64,000 nucleotides of DNA from Pseudomonadota bacterium (lineage in GTDB: Bacteria > Desulfobacterota > Binatia > Binatales > Binataceae): the NCBI GenBank assembly GCA_021325025.1, contig JAJPHZ010000038.1:62001-126000 (forward strand), read 5' to 3'. The notes beneath the pieces are model-generated. The model worked only from the letters and a program-made list of their open reading frames with translations, searched no databases and had not been told where the DNA came from. A program made the position numbers and the translations under genes. Below, one piece after another: positions 18,100-28,523 of this stretch (positions are counted from its first letter, which is position 1; each line of letters begins with the position of its first letter).

Positions 18100-18981
18100 T
18101 CATCCTGCCAAACGGGCGCGCACGACGCGCTCATGCCCAGCCAAATCGCGCAGCGTCTGCACCATCCGGCATCCGCCGGCTTGCAGCACGCGGGTAACCT
18201 CCGCCGCCTGCCCTGCTCCGACTTCGACCACCAACTCGCCGCCGGCGGCCAGATGCGACGGGAGCTGCGCCGCTATTCGCCGGTAAAAGTCCAAGCCGTC
18301 CTTGCCTCCCCGCAGCGCGGCCTGCGGTTCGTAGCACGCGACCTCGGGGGCCAGCCGCGCCATCTCCTCGTCGCGCACATAGGGTGGATTGGAGAGTACC
18401 AAATCGTATTTCTGATGCGAACAGGGCAACGCTGCAAAGCAGTCGCCCACCAGAAACCGGCTGCGCTGCGCGCAGCCATGGCGGCGTGCGTTGCGCTTTG
18501 CCACCTCCAGTGCCGGCGCCGAAATGTCAGTCGCCGTGACGGCTGCATCCGGCGCGTTGACCGCGATTGCGATCGCGATCGCGCCCGAGCCGGTGGCGAG
18601 ATCCAGCACCCGCGCCCGCGGCTTGCCGCGCAGCAACTTTAACGCGGTTTCCACCACCAGCTCGGTTTCGGGGCGCGGAATCAGCACATCGCGATTGACT
18701 TCGAAATCGAGCCCGTAAAACTCCTTGTGCCCGACAATGTACGCCACCGGCTCGCGCGCGGCGCGCCGAGCGAGGAATTGCCTGAAGCGGCTCACGCAGC
18801 GATCGTCGAGCGTCAATGAGCCGGTGAGCAGCTTGCTGCGCTCGACGCCGGCCGCGGCGGCGAGCAGAAGCTCCGCGTCCAGCTCGGGGCTCTCCACACC
18901 GCTCTGCCGCAATGCCGCGGCAGCCTCGGCAAGCAAGCGCACCGCGCGTTGACGCACGCCAGTTGCCAAGTCGGATTCCAT
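18100..18981 (-). CDS. prmC: PrmC (HemK), release-factor glutamine methyltransferase
   Basis: The 293-residue protein has a helical N-terminal domain and a class I SAM methyltransferase domain (VLDLATGSGAIAIA). The diagnostic LSNPPYV motif is present, used for N5-methylation of the glutamine in the GGQ loop of release factors. It lies six bases downstream of its substrate gene prfA, the usual pairing. Confidence 0.95.
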   Translation of the reverse strand: MESDLATGVRQRAVRLLAEAAAALRQSGVESPELDAELLLAAAAGVERSKLLTGSLTLDDRCVSRFRQFLARRAAREPVAYIVGHKEFYGLDFEVNRDVLIPRPETELVVETALKLLRGKPRARVLDLATGSGAIAIAIAVNAPDAAVTATDISAPALEVAKRNARRHGCAQRSRFLVGDCFAALPCSHQKYDLVLSNPPYVRDEEMARLAPEVACYEPQAALRGGKDGLDFYRRIAAQLPSHLAAGGELVVEVGAGQAAEVTRVLQAGGCRMVQTLRDLAGHERVVRARLAG

Positions 18982-18987
18982 TGGCGC

Positions 18988-20049
18988 TCAAGCGCTCAGC
19001 GCCTGGGCCTGTTCCTGGGTGGCGAGCGCGTCGATCAGCGGATCCAGCCCGCCGTCAAGCACGCGTTCGAGCTGATGCAGGGTCAGATTGATGCGATGGT
19101 CGGTAACGCGCGATTGGGGAAAATTGTAGGTGCGGATTCGCTCCGAGCGGTCGCCCGTACCGACCATCGAGCGGCGGCTTTCGGCGATCTTCGCCTCCTG
19201 TTCCTCGCGCGCCTTCTCCAGCAGGCGGGCGCGCAGGATCTTCAGCGCACGCGCCTTGTTCTTGTGCTGCGATTTTTCATCGCGGCAGATGATCACCATC
19301 CCGGTGGGCAGATGCGTAATCCGCACCGCCGAGTCCGTGGTGTTGACGCTCTGTCCGCCCGGGCCCGAGGCGCGCATCACGTCGATGCGCAGGTCTTTCT
19401 CTTCGTTGATATTGATCTCGACCTCGTCGGCTTCGGGCAACACCGCGACGGTGACGGCCGAGGTGTGGATGCGCCCGGCGGCCTCGGTGGCCGGCACGCG
19501 CTGCACGCGATGGACCCCGCCTTCAAACTTGAAGCGGCTCCACGCGCCGCGTCCGCTGATCGACGCGATCACTTCCTTGATTCCGCCCAGCCCGGTGCTG
19601 CTCATGCTCAGCACCTCGACCTTCCAGCCGCGCTCCTCCGCGTAGCGCGTGTACATGCGGAACAGATCGGCGGCGAACAGCGAGGCCTCTTCGCCGCCCG
19701 TGCCGGCGCGGATTTCCAAAATGACGTCCTTCTCGTCGTTGGGATCGCGCGGGGTCATGAGCTGCTTGAGCCGCGCCTCGACACCGGCCAGCCGCTCGCG
19801 CAGCGCGGGCAGTTCTTCCTTGGCCAACTCCCGCAAGTCAGGATCATTGGACTCCAGCGCGGCCTTGTAGTCGGCGACTTCGGCAGCGGCGCGCCGGTAC
19901 TCGCGGATACACTCCACCACTTCCTGGAGCTGAGAGCGCTCCTTGGCCAGGCGGGCGAACTCGCGGCTGTTCGCCATCGTGGCCGGGTCGCTCAGTTGGC
20001 GCTCCAGTTCGGCGTAGTGTTCCTCGATTCCCTTGACTTTATCCAGCAT
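18988..20049 (-). CDS. prfA: PrfA, peptide chain release factor 1
   Basis: The 353-residue protein terminates translation at UAA and UAG. It shows the RF1 stop-recognition motif ([17 protein letters not shown] tripeptide) and the peptidyl-tRNA hydrolysis loop GPGGQSVN. Length and domain order are normal. It is part of rpmE-prfA-prmC-murA. Confidence 0.97.
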   Translation of the reverse strand: MLDKVKGIEEHYAELERQLSDPATMANSREFARLAKERSQLQEVVECIREYRRAAAEVADYKAALESNDPDLRELAKEELPALRERLAGVEARLKQLMTPRDPNDEKDVILEIRAGTGGEEASLFAADLFRMYTRYAEERGWKVEVLSMSSTGLGGIKEVIASISGRGAWSRFKFEGGVHRVQRVPATEAAGRIHTSAVTVAVLPEADEVEININEEKDLRIDVMRASGPGGQSVNTTDSAVRITHLPTGMVIICRDEKSQHKNKARALKILRARLLEKAREEQEAKIAESRRSMVGTGDRSERIRTYNFPQSRVTDHRINLTLHQLERVLDGGLDPLIDALATQEQAQALSA

Positions 20050-20137
20050 CGCAGCGTTGGAAGATCGGCGCTAAAGCAAACGCGCCGGTCGCCGTGCCAG
20101 GCGGCTTGTGATGTGCGGCCCGACGGCCCGCCCCCGC

Positions 20138-20338
20138 TTACTGCAACCCGTATTTACGCTTGAAGCGCTCCACGCGTCCGGCAGTATCCACCAGGCGCTG
20201 CTGGCCGGTATAAAAAGGATGGCACTTGGAGCAGACTTCAACGTGCAGCGAGTTGACCGTGGAGCGGGTCTCGAAGGTGTTGCCGCAAGCACAGGTGACC
20301 ACGCATCGCCGATACGAAGGATGGATTCCAGCTTTCAT
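20138..20338 (-). CDS. rpmE: Ribosomal protein bL31
   Basis: This is a 66-residue bL31 beginning MKAGIHPSY. It is the zinc-binding (C+) form, with cysteines at 16, 18, 36 and 39 (TCACG and [10 protein letters not shown]). ATG at 20338 has GGGA upstream and matches the family start. It is the first gene of the long minus-strand operon, so the operon promoter should lie just above 20340, facing the divergent exported-protein gene. Confidence 0.95.
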   Translation of the reverse strand: MKAGIHPSYRRCVVTCACGNTFETRSTVNSLHVEVCSKCHPFYTGQQRLVDTAGRVERFKRKYGLQ

Positions 20339-21884
20339 ATTCCCTATTTTAAGCACGAAACGTAATCTCACAAACTATCAGGCCCGCCGCGCTGGCACAA
20401 TTACGCTGAGCCTGCTGGCTTGCCTTCTCTGTGCGCTGCGCGCCGGGGCGCAGCCGGTCTTGACGGTTTCCGCTTTGCCCGGATTTGCCCCGCCGGAACA
20501 AAATCTGCTCGCCCCGCTGCTGCGCCTGGCACCGGACCAACCGGCCCAGGCCGTCGCGATCTTCGACCACATTCACGACCTCGACCGCAAGCTCAGCCTG
20601 CATCCCGTGCTGTCGCCGCAGTTGCAAGCCGTTATCGACAGCCTGCCGGCCTCGGAATTGGTTCCCCTCCAGATGCCGTTGCTTTACGCGAGCGACGCCG
20701 TCCCCTGGCAATCCGCCCCGCCCAACACCCGCTACGTGGCCTTCCAAGGCCATCCGTCCGGCACCGATTATATCTACAGCCTGGCGGACCATCCCGATCC
20801 GCCCGCCGAGCCCGGCGATTTGCAGGGTGCCCTCAGAGTCATGCCGGTGGGACACCCGCCCACGCCGCACAGCGTTACGGCAGAACTTAAAGTATCACTT
20901 TACCTTTCGGCCATGCTCGTCCCGTCTCGCGCGGGCGAGGCGGCAGCCGGTTTTGAGCAGGAAATCCACGGCACCTTGACTGCGCCCTGGGACGTCGGAC
21001 CCGGTGTTTTCAACCAGCACGATGAGGCCGCACTTGCTCGCCTCAGGCGCGACTTGCCGGCAACCGCGGAGCGGCTCGAATATTACGTCGCGATTCACAA
21101 CCTGTTGGATGAGTTCAGCGACGCATCGGGGCCATGGGTGCTGTTCAACCTCGACGCCGCGGTAAAGCAAGCGTCGCTGGCGCGGTTTCCCCATCTGCAA
21201 GCGTTCTGGCGTGAGATCGCCGACCACGTCGAGGCGCACTCGGTGGTGCGCGACGCGAGGGGCCGCCGATGGCTGTCGGCGGCATTGCATCGCGGCCGTC
21301 TCACCGTGACCTTCATGCTGCGCCGCGGGATGCTTACCCCGATGGACTCCGATTTGCGGCCGGCCGGATGCCCGGTGGCGATCGAGCAAATACAGAGCGG
21401 ACGTTTTTACACCGACACCACGGTATCCGTGCAGCACTTCGGCATGCGGTTTGGGCTGAAGGCAGTTCGCTTCGTTACCACGTATGAAAAGCGCGGCGGC
21501 GCGATTCGATTTGCCGGCCACATGACCGACGTTCCGCAACTGATCGCGCCGCGCATCATACATCCGCTGACGATGCTGTTGGCCGGCGAGTTTTTGAACA
21601 GCATCGCGCGCGGCAACGGCGGACGCGGCTTGGCCCAGTCGTTTTCCGCACTCCCCGGGCCACGCGGCGGCACGATGCTGTCCACCTCGCTCAGCGCCGA
21701 GCTGAGCAACGCCCCTGCGCTCGCGCTGGTGGTGCGGATGGCGACGGCATTTGCTCCCTCCTACGGCGCCCAGGTGCGTGAAGAACAACGCCGTCTGCTG
21801 GCCGAGTTCTTCAACGCCTTCGACTCCGACTACCAGCGCGCCCGCCCCGCGTTGCTGGGCGCCGCTGCACCAGGCGGACCATGA
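20295..21884 (+). CDS. Exported protein of unknown function
   Basis: A signal peptide ([17 protein letters not shown], cleavage after the AGA motif) begins near base 20403 and is followed by ~490 residues of ordinary soluble sequence. I do not recognise the family; there are no obvious catalytic motifs or repeats. The start is a problem: after the GTG at 20295, which lies inside the divergent rpmE gene, the frame has no ATG, GTG or TTG before the signal peptide. Either translation begins at a rare codon (ATT or CTG near 20397-20405) or the long version is real. Downstream, 175 bases separate it from the luciferase-like gene. Confidence 0.65.
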   Translation: MTTHRRYEGWIPAFIFPILSTKRNLTNYQARRAGTITLSLLACLLCALRAGAQPVLTVSALPGFAPPEQNLLAPLLRLAPDQPAQAVAIFDHIHDLDRKLSLHPVLSPQLQAVIDSLPASELVPLQMPLLYASDAVPWQSAPPNTRYVAFQGHPSGTDYIYSLADHPDPPAEPGDLQGALRVMPVGHPPTPHSVTAELKVSLYLSAMLVPSRAGEAAAGFEQEIHGTLTAPWDVGPGVFNQHDEAALARLRRDLPATAERLEYYVAIHNLLDEFSDASGPWVLFNLDAAVKQASLARFPHLQAFWREIADHVEAHSVVRDARGRRWLSAALHRGRLTVTFMLRRGMLTPMDSDLRPAGCPVAIEQIQSGRFYTDTTVSVQHFGMRFGLKAVRFVTTYEKRGGAIRFAGHMTDVPQLIAPRIIHPLTMLLAGEFLNSIARGNGGRGLAQSFSALPGPRGGTMLSTSLSAELSNAPALALVVRMATAFAPSYGAQVREEQRRLLAEFFNAFDSDYQRARPALLGAAAPGGP

Positions 21885-22058
21885 ACAACTTGGCGCCGGC
21901 GCAGCAGAGGCCCACCCCCACTTGGGTATCCGCTCCTCCGCGCTTCATCCCCAATGCGAGTCAAAGTCGCCATCATCAGATGATGATTTCGCACCCACGA
22001 CCATTGGCCAAATCGGCGATGCTGCTGCTATGGTCCAGGACCATTGAGGACCACCACC

Positions 22059-22913
22059 ATGAAATTCGGAGCTTTCCTTTTTCAGCATCGCGGACCCTCG
22101 CTGGCGGCGGCGGCGCGTGCCGCCGAAGATTTGGGCTTTGAGTCGGTCTGGATGGGCGAGCACATTTCGTTTCCCGCCGAACTCAAGTCGACCTATCCCT
22201 ACGATCCGAGCGGGCGGCCGCCGGTGCGGCTGGACGCGCCGATCGTCGATCCCATCACCGCGTTCGCCTTCCTGGCCGGGCTGACCACCAAAATCAAGTT
22301 CGCAACCGGCGTCTTCATCCTGCCGCTGCGCAATCCGTTCGCGCTGGCCAAGCAGATCGCTACGCTCGACCAGCTCTCCAACGGCCGCTTCCTGTTCGGC
22401 ATCGGCATCGGCTGGCTCAAGGAGGAGTTCGAATGGGTGGGCATGCCGTGGGAAGATCGCGCCCTGCGCACCAACGAATATCTCAAGCTGATGACCGCGC
22501 TGTGGACCCAGAAAGATCCGGTCTACAAGGGCCGGACGGTCAAGACCGAAGGCTTCAAGTTCGAGCCCAAGACCATCCAACAGCCCCACCCCCCCTTCAT
22601 CTTCGGCGGCAACACCGAAGCGGCGATGAAGCGCGCGGCGCGCCTGGGCGACGGATGGTACGGCGTCACCCACAGCCTCGAGGACGCCGCCGCGCTGATC
22701 AAGCAATTGCGCGAAGTAGAAAAGCGCTATGAACGCAGCAAGCCGCTGGAGATCACGGTCGGAATCGGAGCTGTAACCGTCGATTCGGTCAAACGGCTGA
22801 CCGATTTGGGCGTCGACCGAATCATGGGCAGCGCGCTGCGCGCCGGCGAAATCCCGCGCGACTACATCCACGGCCTGCACCGCTTCCACGACGAGGTGAT
22901 GGCGAAGCTGTGA
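22059..22913 (+). CDS. Luciferase-like (LLM) flavin/F420-dependent oxidoreductase
   Basis: This ~284-residue TIM-barrel protein of the bacterial luciferase superfamily resembles the F420-dependent TIGR03619-type group. Key stretches are MKFGAFLFQH, DLGFESVWMGEHI, LRNPFALAKQIATLDQLS, GRFLFGIGIGWLKEEF and PFIFGGNTEAA. It probably oxidises or reduces a small organic substrate using F420 or FMN. ATG at 22059 is preferred over one 15 bases upstream, because TGAGGA lies 9 bases before it and the family begins at MKFG. Confidence 0.88.
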   Translation: MKFGAFLFQHRGPSLAAAARAAEDLGFESVWMGEHISFPAELKSTYPYDPSGRPPVRLDAPIVDPITAFAFLAGLTTKIKFATGVFILPLRNPFALAKQIATLDQLSNGRFLFGIGIGWLKEEFEWVGMPWEDRALRTNEYLKLMTALWTQKDPVYKGRTVKTEGFKFEPKTIQQPHPPFIFGGNTEAAMKRAARLGDGWYGVTHSLEDAAALIKQLREVEKRYERSKPLEITVGIGAVTVDSVKRLTDLGVDRIMGSALRAGEIPRDYIHGLHRFHDEVMAKL

Positions 22914-22935
22914 GCGAGCGGCGATTTCGAGCCCC

Positions 22936-23976
22936 TTAGAGCAGCGTGCCCTGGCGGTTGCGGCCCAGATGGTTGTAGGCGCGTTGGGTGGCGATGCGGC
23001 CTTTGGCGGTGCGGGCGATGAAGCCTTCCTGCAGCAGGTAGGGTTCGTAAACTTCTTCGATCGTATCGCGCTCCTCGCCGATGGCCGCGGCCAGGCTTTC
23101 AACGCCGACCGGTCCGCCGTCAAACTTCTCGATGATAGCGCTTAGGATGGCGCGATCCATCTGGTCGAAGCCGCACTTGTCGATGTCCAGCAGCTCCAGG
23201 CACTCGAGCGCAACCTGGCGCGTCACCTTGGCAGCACCAGTCACCTGGGCGAAATCGCGTACACGCCGTAGCATCCGGTTGGCGATACGCGGAGTGCCGC
23301 GCGAGCGCGACGCCATCTCGGCCGCCGCTTCGCCGTCAACGTCAATCTTCAGCAGATGGGCCGAGCGGCGGATGATCTCGGCAAGTTCATTGCGGTTGTA
23401 GAATTCCAGGTGAAAATGCTGGCCGAAGCGGTCGCGCAGCGGTGAACTGAGCATGCCCGATCGGGTGGTCGCGCCGATCAGCGTAAACGGCTTGACCGCC
23501 AGCGGCATCGCGCGTGCGCCCGGCCCCTTGCCGACCACGATGTTGAGCTGAAAGTCCTCCATCGCCGGATACAGCACTTCCTCCACCGGCCGCGCCAGGC
23601 GATGAATCTCGTCGATGAACAGCACGTCGCCGTTCTGCAAGTCCACCACCAACGCGGCGAGGTCGCCGGCGCGCTCGATGGCGGGCCCCGAAGTCTGGCG
23701 GAAATTGACCCCCAACTCGCGCGCGATGATATGCGCCAGCGAGGTCTTGCCCAGCCCCGGCGGTCCGGAGAGCAGCACATGGTCGAGCACGTCGCCGCGC
23801 GCGCGGGTGGCCTGAATCGACATGCCGAGGATTTTCTTGAGCCGCTCCTGGCCGACGAAATCGCGCAGCGTGCGCGGCCGCAGCGAGAGGTCGAGCTTGT
23901 GCTCCTCCTCTATCTCGGCCGCGGCGGTCACGGCCTGGCGCCGCGGCTTGGACCTGGTCTGAGTCTCATCGCTCAC
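22936..23976 (-). CDS. ruvB: RuvB, Holliday-junction branch-migration ATPase
   Basis: The ~346-residue AAA+ motor has Walker A (GPPGLGKTS), Walker B ([10 protein letters not shown]), sensor I (GATTRSG) and the C-terminal winged helix ([17 protein letters not shown]). As a hexamer with RuvA it pulls DNA through Holliday junctions. The gene overlaps the end of ruvA. GTG at 23976 is chosen; TTG at 23982 is also possible. Confidence 0.96.
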   Translation of the reverse strand: MSDETQTRSKPRRQAVTAAAEIEEEHKLDLSLRPRTLRDFVGQERLKKILGMSIQATRARGDVLDHVLLSGPPGLGKTSLAHIIARELGVNFRQTSGPAIERAGDLAALVVDLQNGDVLFIDEIHRLARPVEEVLYPAMEDFQLNIVVGKGPGARAMPLAVKPFTLIGATTRSGMLSSPLRDRFGQHFHLEFYNRNELAEIIRRSAHLLKIDVDGEAAAEMASRSRGTPRIANRMLRRVRDFAQVTGAAKVTRQVALECLELLDIDKCGFDQMDRAILSAIIEKFDGGPVGVESLAAAIGEERDTIEEVYEPYLLQEGFIARTAKGRIATQRAYNHLGRNRQGTLL

Positions 23977-24580
23977 CGGCAAGCACCGCCAAAGCCTTGC
24001 GAATCACGTTCTCAAGGCCCATCTGTTCGGCTCCGTCTTCGGGCAGGATCATATCGATAGCGCGTTTGGCCTCGGCCGGCTTGTAGCCCAGATTGACCAG
24101 CGCCGAGATCGCATCCTCGACCAACGCATCCGCCGCCGACGCCGGCGCTGCCGCCGCCACCGGCGCGATCAGCTTGAGGTCGGCGGCCTTGTCGCGCAGC
24201 TCGCGCACGATTCGCTCGGCGACCCGCGTGCCGATTCCCGGCACGGCATCAAGCCGTGCGACATCCTCGCGTCCGATCGCGGTGACCAGCTCATCGGGCG
24301 AAAGATTGGACAGCACGCCCAGAGCCAGCTTGGGCCCGACATGCTGGACTTGCATCAGCAGGTCGAAGGCGCGCTTTTCGGCCACGCTCATGAAGCCGTA
24401 AAGCTGCCAGGAATCCTCGCGGATGACCTGGCGAACTTCGAGCATCACCGGACTGCCCGCCGGCGGCAGCCGGTAGTAGGTGCTGAGCGGAATGGCGACC
24501 TCGTAGCCAACGCCCGCGGTCTCGATTATCACCCGGCCCGGTTCGCGCAACGCCAACTTGCCGCTGAGTGTGGCGATCAT
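23966..24580 (-). CDS. ruvA: RuvA, Holliday-junction binding protein
   Basis: The ~204-residue protein has an OB fold ([19 protein letters not shown]), tandem helix-hairpin-helix motifs ([26 protein letters not shown]) and a C-terminal UBA-like domain that contacts RuvB ([14 protein letters not shown]). It starts with an ATGA overlap on the ruvC stop. Confidence 0.96.
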   Translation of the reverse strand: MIATLSGKLALREPGRVIIETAGVGYEVAIPLSTYYRLPPAGSPVMLEVRQVIREDSWQLYGFMSVAEKRAFDLLMQVQHVGPKLALGVLSNLSPDELVTAIGREDVARLDAVPGIGTRVAERIVRELRDKAADLKLIAPVAAAAPASAADALVEDAISALVNLGYKPAEAKRAIDMILPEDGAEQMGLENVIRKALAVLAGER

Positions 24581-25095
24581 GCGCGCACTCCGATGCGGCG
24601 CGCGTTGGCGCCCGAGGCAGGAAAACGCGCCATGCTCAGATGGCACAGCGCGATCGCCAGGGCGTCGGCCGCGTCCTCGGCCAACGCCGGCCGCTCATCC
24701 ATCGCCAGCGCCCGGCGTACCATGAATTGGACCTGGCTTTTGTCGGCGCGCCCGTGACCGGCGACGGTCAGCTTGACGTGCGCGGGCGCGTATTCGAACA
24801 GCTCCAGCCGGTTGTTCGCGGCGGCCAGCAGCGCCATCGCGCGCGCCTCACCCAAACGAAACGCGCTCTGCACGTTGGCGGCGACAAAACTGCGCTCCAG
24901 GCTCATCGCATCGGGCGTGTGTTGCGCGATAAGCTCGCACAGGCGCTGGTAGATGGTCATCAATTTATCGGGATAGGCGGCGCGGGAGTTGGGACGTATC
25001 ACCCCGGCCGCGATATGCTTGAGGGCGCCGCCGCAGCCTTCGACCACGCCGAAGCCTGTCACTGCGCTTCCCGGGTCCACTCCGATCACCCGCAT
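24577..25095 (-). CDS. ruvC: RuvC, crossover-junction endodeoxyribonuclease
   Basis: The 172-residue resolvase has an RNase H-like fold. Catalytic acidic residues are visible in GVDPGS (Asp7), SLERSF (Glu) and EDAADALAIALCH (Asp pair). It is flanked by yebC upstream and ruvA downstream, the classical order. Confidence 0.96.
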   Translation of the reverse strand: MRVIGVDPGSAVTGFGVVEGCGGALKHIAAGVIRPNSRAAYPDKLMTIYQRLCELIAQHTPDAMSLERSFVAANVQSAFRLGEARAMALLAAANNRLELFEYAPAHVKLTVAGHGRADKSQVQFMVRRALAMDERPALAEDAADALAIALCHLSMARFPASGANARRIGVRA

Positions 25096-25145
25096 CCACT
25101 GACCTCCCGCCCGCGCTGCGCAGGCTGCGCGGCAAATGGCGCCTT

Positions 25146-25901
25146 TCAGGCGGCTGAGATATGGGCCAATTCGTCGGCGTCGATATCGAAATTGGCGGCC
25201 ACGGACTGGATGTCGTCGTGGTCCTCCAATTCCTCAACCAGTTTCAGCACCTGCTCGGCGGCATGGCCCGACACGCGCACGGTATTTTCCGGCGCCAGGG
25301 TGATCTCGCCGTGCGCGATGGGAATACCCGCCTTTTCCAGGGCGTCGCGCACCGCCTGATAATTTTCCGGCGCGGTCGTTATCTGGTAGCTTTCGGAATC
25401 GTCCGAGGACATGTCCTCGGCGCCGGCATCCAGCGCCAGTTCGAACAGTTTGTCTTCGTCAACGGCGCCTTTGTCGACGCTGATGATGCCCTTTTTCTTG
25501 AACATCCAGCCCACGCATCCGCTCTCACCCAGGTTCCCGCCGTGGCGTCCAAACAGGTGTCGAATTTCGGCCACGGTGCGATTGCGGTTGTCGGTCAGCG
25601 CTTCGGCGATAATCGCCACCCCGCCCGGCCCATAACCCTCGTAGATAACACCCTCAAGCTGTGCGCCGCCCAACTCGCCGGTACCCTTCTTAATCGCCCG
25701 CTCGATGTTATCATTGGGCATCGATTGGGCTTTGGCGGCCGCCACTGCGGTGCGCAGGCGCGGATTGGCCTTGACGTCGCCACCGCCCAGCCTGGCGGCG
25801 ATGGTGATCTCCTTGATCAATTTGGTGAACAGCTTGCCGCGTTTGGCGTCAGTAGCCGCCTTTTTGTGCTTGATGGAACTCCACTTGGAATGGCCTGACA
25901 T
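25146..25901 (-). CDS. yebC: YebC/PmpR/TACO1 family protein
   Basis: The 251-residue protein begins [14 protein letters not shown] and carries [13 protein letters not shown] and [21 protein letters not shown], broken by nothing unusual. Family members have been described as DNA-binding regulators of ruv and quorum-sensing genes, and more recently as ribosome-associated factors relieving polyproline stalling. Its position ahead of ruvCAB is the common arrangement. Confidence 0.95.
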   Translation of the reverse strand: MSGHSKWSSIKHKKAATDAKRGKLFTKLIKEITIAARLGGGDVKANPRLRTAVAAAKAQSMPNDNIERAIKKGTGELGGAQLEGVIYEGYGPGGVAIIAEALTDNRNRTVAEIRHLFGRHGGNLGESGCVGWMFKKKGIISVDKGAVDEDKLFELALDAGAEDMSSDDSESYQITTAPENYQAVRDALEKAGIPIAHGEITLAPENTVRVSGHAAEQVLKLVEELEDHDDIQSVAANFDIDADELAHISAA

Positions 25902-25988
25902 GGTCGACTCAGCCTTTGCGAAATTGAAACGATTTTACGATACCATAACCTCCGGCCGAGCGGGAGCAAGCCCCCGCCGCCCCAAGCT

Positions 25989-26510
25989 ATGACAACAATC
26001 GGCTATTGCGCTATCGGGCTGTTCGCTCTGGCCGCCGCCGGATGCTTTCACGCCGCGGTCGCCCCCCGGCAGGCACCCGCACCTGAACGCGACAGCATCC
26101 CCGCTCCCTATGACGAGGTGTGGGACGCGACCCTGCAGGTGGTCAAGAAAAACGAGCTAAAGGTTCAGGCGCAGGATCCCGTCCACGGCATCGTGGAGGC
26201 TCAGGGCCGCCATTTCACCCTGGAGGACGCCGATTGCGGCCTGGTCGGCACGCCGCTGGGCAAGGTGCCCGTGGAGCCCACTGATGAGGCTACCACGGTG
26301 TTCAACTTCTACCTCGCCCCCGACGGTCCCGAAGCGACCAAGGTGTCCGTCCAGGCCACGTTCTCCACCCCGGGCAACGCGCCGTTCCATCCCACCACCA
26401 ACATGAACTGCATCTCCAAGGGCCGCCAGGAAGCGCGCCTGCTTAAGGAGATCAGCCAGGCCGCGCAACGCCAGCGCCGCCCGGTGTTCAAACCACCGCA
26501 GGCACAATGA
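25989..26510 (+). CDS. Lipoprotein of unknown function
   Basis: The 173-residue protein has a short lipoprotein signal peptide with lipobox LAAAGC, so the mature N-terminus is Cys19. The mature part starts with a Pro/Ala linker, followed by YDEVWDATLQVVKKNELKV and a beta-rich domain. The pattern resembles small outer-membrane lipoproteins of the DUF3576/BamC-like type, but I cannot name the family. It is divergent from yebC and ends at a terminator. Confidence 0.75.
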   Translation: MTTIGYCAIGLFALAAAGCFHAAVAPRQAPAPERDSIPAPYDEVWDATLQVVKKNELKVQAQDPVHGIVEAQGRHFTLEDADCGLVGTPLGKVPVEPTDEATTVFNFYLAPDGPEATKVSVQATFSTPGNAPFHPTTNMNCISKGRQEARLLKEISQAAQRQRRPVFKPPQAQ

Positions 26511-26545
26511 AAAAGGCGGGCGAAGCCGACTTCGCCCGCCTCTGA
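26511..26545. terminator. Intrinsic terminator between convergent genes
   Basis: Bases 26514-26525 (AGGCGGGCGAAG) pair perfectly with 26530-26541 around a 4-base loop. The A run at 26510-26514 gives a T run on the minus strand, so it mainly serves the minus-strand phosphoesterase gene ending at 26550. It may also stop the plus-strand lipoprotein transcript. Confidence 0.85.
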
Positions 26546-26549
26546 CTTA

Positions 26550-28346
26550 TTAAGGCAGGATGTAAGGGGCGTCGTCGCGCAGATGGGAGAAATCAAAGGC
26601 GTTCATCAAGTCCCCCACCGCCGGCGCGTTAACCGGAACATAAGGATTGGTTGACACCGCCACCGGATTGGGCAGGTTGTCGCGGCTGCGGCCCGACAAC
26701 GGAGCCAAGCCCCAGTTCGCCTCGATGAATTTAAGAATCGAGGTGTGGTCGTAATAGGTGTGGTCGACAAAGCCTTCTTTGACGTAAGGCGAGACGATTA
26801 CCAGCGGGATGCGCGTGCCGTCGCCGAAGAAGTCGATCGGCTCGATGTATCCGGAATCGTAGTAGCCGCCGCCTTCGTCCATGGTGGCGATAACGGCGGT
26901 CTGGTCGAACAGTTCGGGCCGCTTGTGCAGGCTGTTGATTACATCGGCGACGAAGGTTTCGTAGGCCGCCAGGTTGGAATCAGCCGGATGGCCGGCGTAG
27001 CCCTCATAGGGCCGGATGAAGGATACCGCCGGCAAATGGTCCGCCTGAAGGTCGTTCTTGAAGTCGGAGATGTCCTGGATGTTGTTGCGCAGGGCGGTCT
27101 GCATCACGCCGCGGATGAATTGGAACGGATTGCAGATGCTGCACCATGATTCGTCGGGATGCCCGTTCTTCCATCCGCCGATGTAGTACTTCCACGACAC
27201 GCCGGCCTTGGACAGAGCTTCGCCGATATTGGGCAGCGTCTGCGGCGGCAGGGTGAAATGAGTGGCGTCGATGGACTTTTCGCTGCCATCGGGATTGAAA
27301 CCCGGCCCATAGTTGTTGACCAGGTAGTAGGTGTTGGGCGCGCAGTTGCCGCCGTTGAACGGCGCATAGGAAAGCTGTTTGAGGTAGCTCATGATGGGTT
27401 TGACGCCGGGCTGCGCACTGTCGGCGCAGTTGACGTAGGAGCCGCCGGCATAGCCGTCTTGCGTATAGAAGTTGTTGGTGCTCGCCCGCGGGTTGGGATT
27501 TTCGATCTGATTGGCAAACGGCGTCACTGGATTGCCGTGGCCATCGCTGAAAAAGGCCTCGTCGGCGGTGCCCAAAAAGATGAAGTTGGCGCCCGTCCCG
27601 CCCATCACGGCCTGATGGTAGTTGTCGCCCAGCGCGTAATGGTCGGCCATGAACTTCAGCTTGGGCGCATCGCCCGCCGCCATGTTGAAAAATCCCATCG
27701 CCTCCGAACCCTGAAAGGTGTTGCCCGGCGTCGGAGTGGGAGCGCCGTTTTGCGGACCGATGCCCACCGTGACGTCGACCCACACGAACAGGTCGTTCTT
27801 GCCCTCGTCAAACTGCTGCCACATCTGAAAGAACCGATGGGGCGGGTCGCCGGTAAAGCCGCCATAATAAGGCGCGTACTTGCTGATCTGAAACGGCCCG
27901 TTGGGCAGCGCCGCCGGGAACCGCGCGTCGGCGACGTTTTGCGGCTCGCCGAACGCGTAGGTCGTATTGGGCCGCGGCAGCGTTGCAAACGGCCCGGTGT
28001 GCGGCGGATCGATGCGGTAGGTGCCTTGATCGTTGGCCTGCTGCTGAGCGGCTTCGGTGAAATTGGCGCCGGGGCTGCCGTTGGCGCCGACGATGCCCTT
28101 TGAGAGCAGGTTCCAGACCCGCTGATGGAATCGAGGCTGGTAGGTGGCGAAAACATTGTCAAAGCTGTGGTTCTCGCCGACGATTACGATCACGTGCTTG
28201 ATCGGGGTGCGGGTAAACGGCCGCCGATGCGCATCGGCCGCGCCCGCCGGCCCCGCCCCAGTCAGCACTGCCAGCACGAGCGCCGCTGCGCGCACCACTG
28301 CACGCCGCGCCCGGCTGCGGACAAAATTCAATCCCGCGTTGCTCAT
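26550..28346 (-). CDS. Exported phosphoesterase (phospholipase C / acid phosphatase family)
   Basis: The ~598-residue protein has a signal peptide (AALVLAVLTGAGPAGAADA) and the PF04185 phosphoesterase core. VIVIVGENHSFDNVF includes the metal-binding and nucleophile region; later metal-site candidates are MADHYALGDNYH and ATMDEGGGYYDSGY, with YDHTSILKFIE near the end. Relatives hydrolyse phospholipid head groups or phosphate monoesters outside the cytoplasm. The twin-arginine motif common in phospholipases C is not obvious, though RRAVVRAAA lies in the n-region. ATG at 28346 follows AGGAGG by 11 bases. Confidence 0.87.
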   Translation of the reverse strand: MSNAGLNFVRSRARRAVVRAAALVLAVLTGAGPAGAADAHRRPFTRTPIKHVIVIVGENHSFDNVFATYQPRFHQRVWNLLSKGIVGANGSPGANFTEAAQQQANDQGTYRIDPPHTGPFATLPRPNTTYAFGEPQNVADARFPAALPNGPFQISKYAPYYGGFTGDPPHRFFQMWQQFDEGKNDLFVWVDVTVGIGPQNGAPTPTPGNTFQGSEAMGFFNMAAGDAPKLKFMADHYALGDNYHQAVMGGTGANFIFLGTADEAFFSDGHGNPVTPFANQIENPNPRASTNNFYTQDGYAGGSYVNCADSAQPGVKPIMSYLKQLSYAPFNGGNCAPNTYYLVNNYGPGFNPDGSEKSIDATHFTLPPQTLPNIGEALSKAGVSWKYYIGGWKNGHPDESWCSICNPFQFIRGVMQTALRNNIQDISDFKNDLQADHLPAVSFIRPYEGYAGHPADSNLAAYETFVADVINSLHKRPELFDQTAVIATMDEGGGYYDSGYIEPIDFFGDGTRIPLVIVSPYVKEGFVDHTYYDHTSILKFIEANWGLAPLSGRSRDNLPNPVAVSTNPYVPVNAPAVGDLMNAFDFSHLRDDAPYILP

Positions 28347-28523
28347 CTTTGGTCCAACCTCCTGTTGTGAAACTGCGCCTGGATGTAGCAAGGGAAGTTG
28401 AACGCAAAATTACGCCGCCGCTATCTGATGCCGAGCGCGCGTTGCGCGCCGGTTAAATCCGCACCGGCTCCCCCGATGAGCGGACCGTTGAGCGAGCCTG
28501 GGACCGGGCGCTAACCTTTAGTC

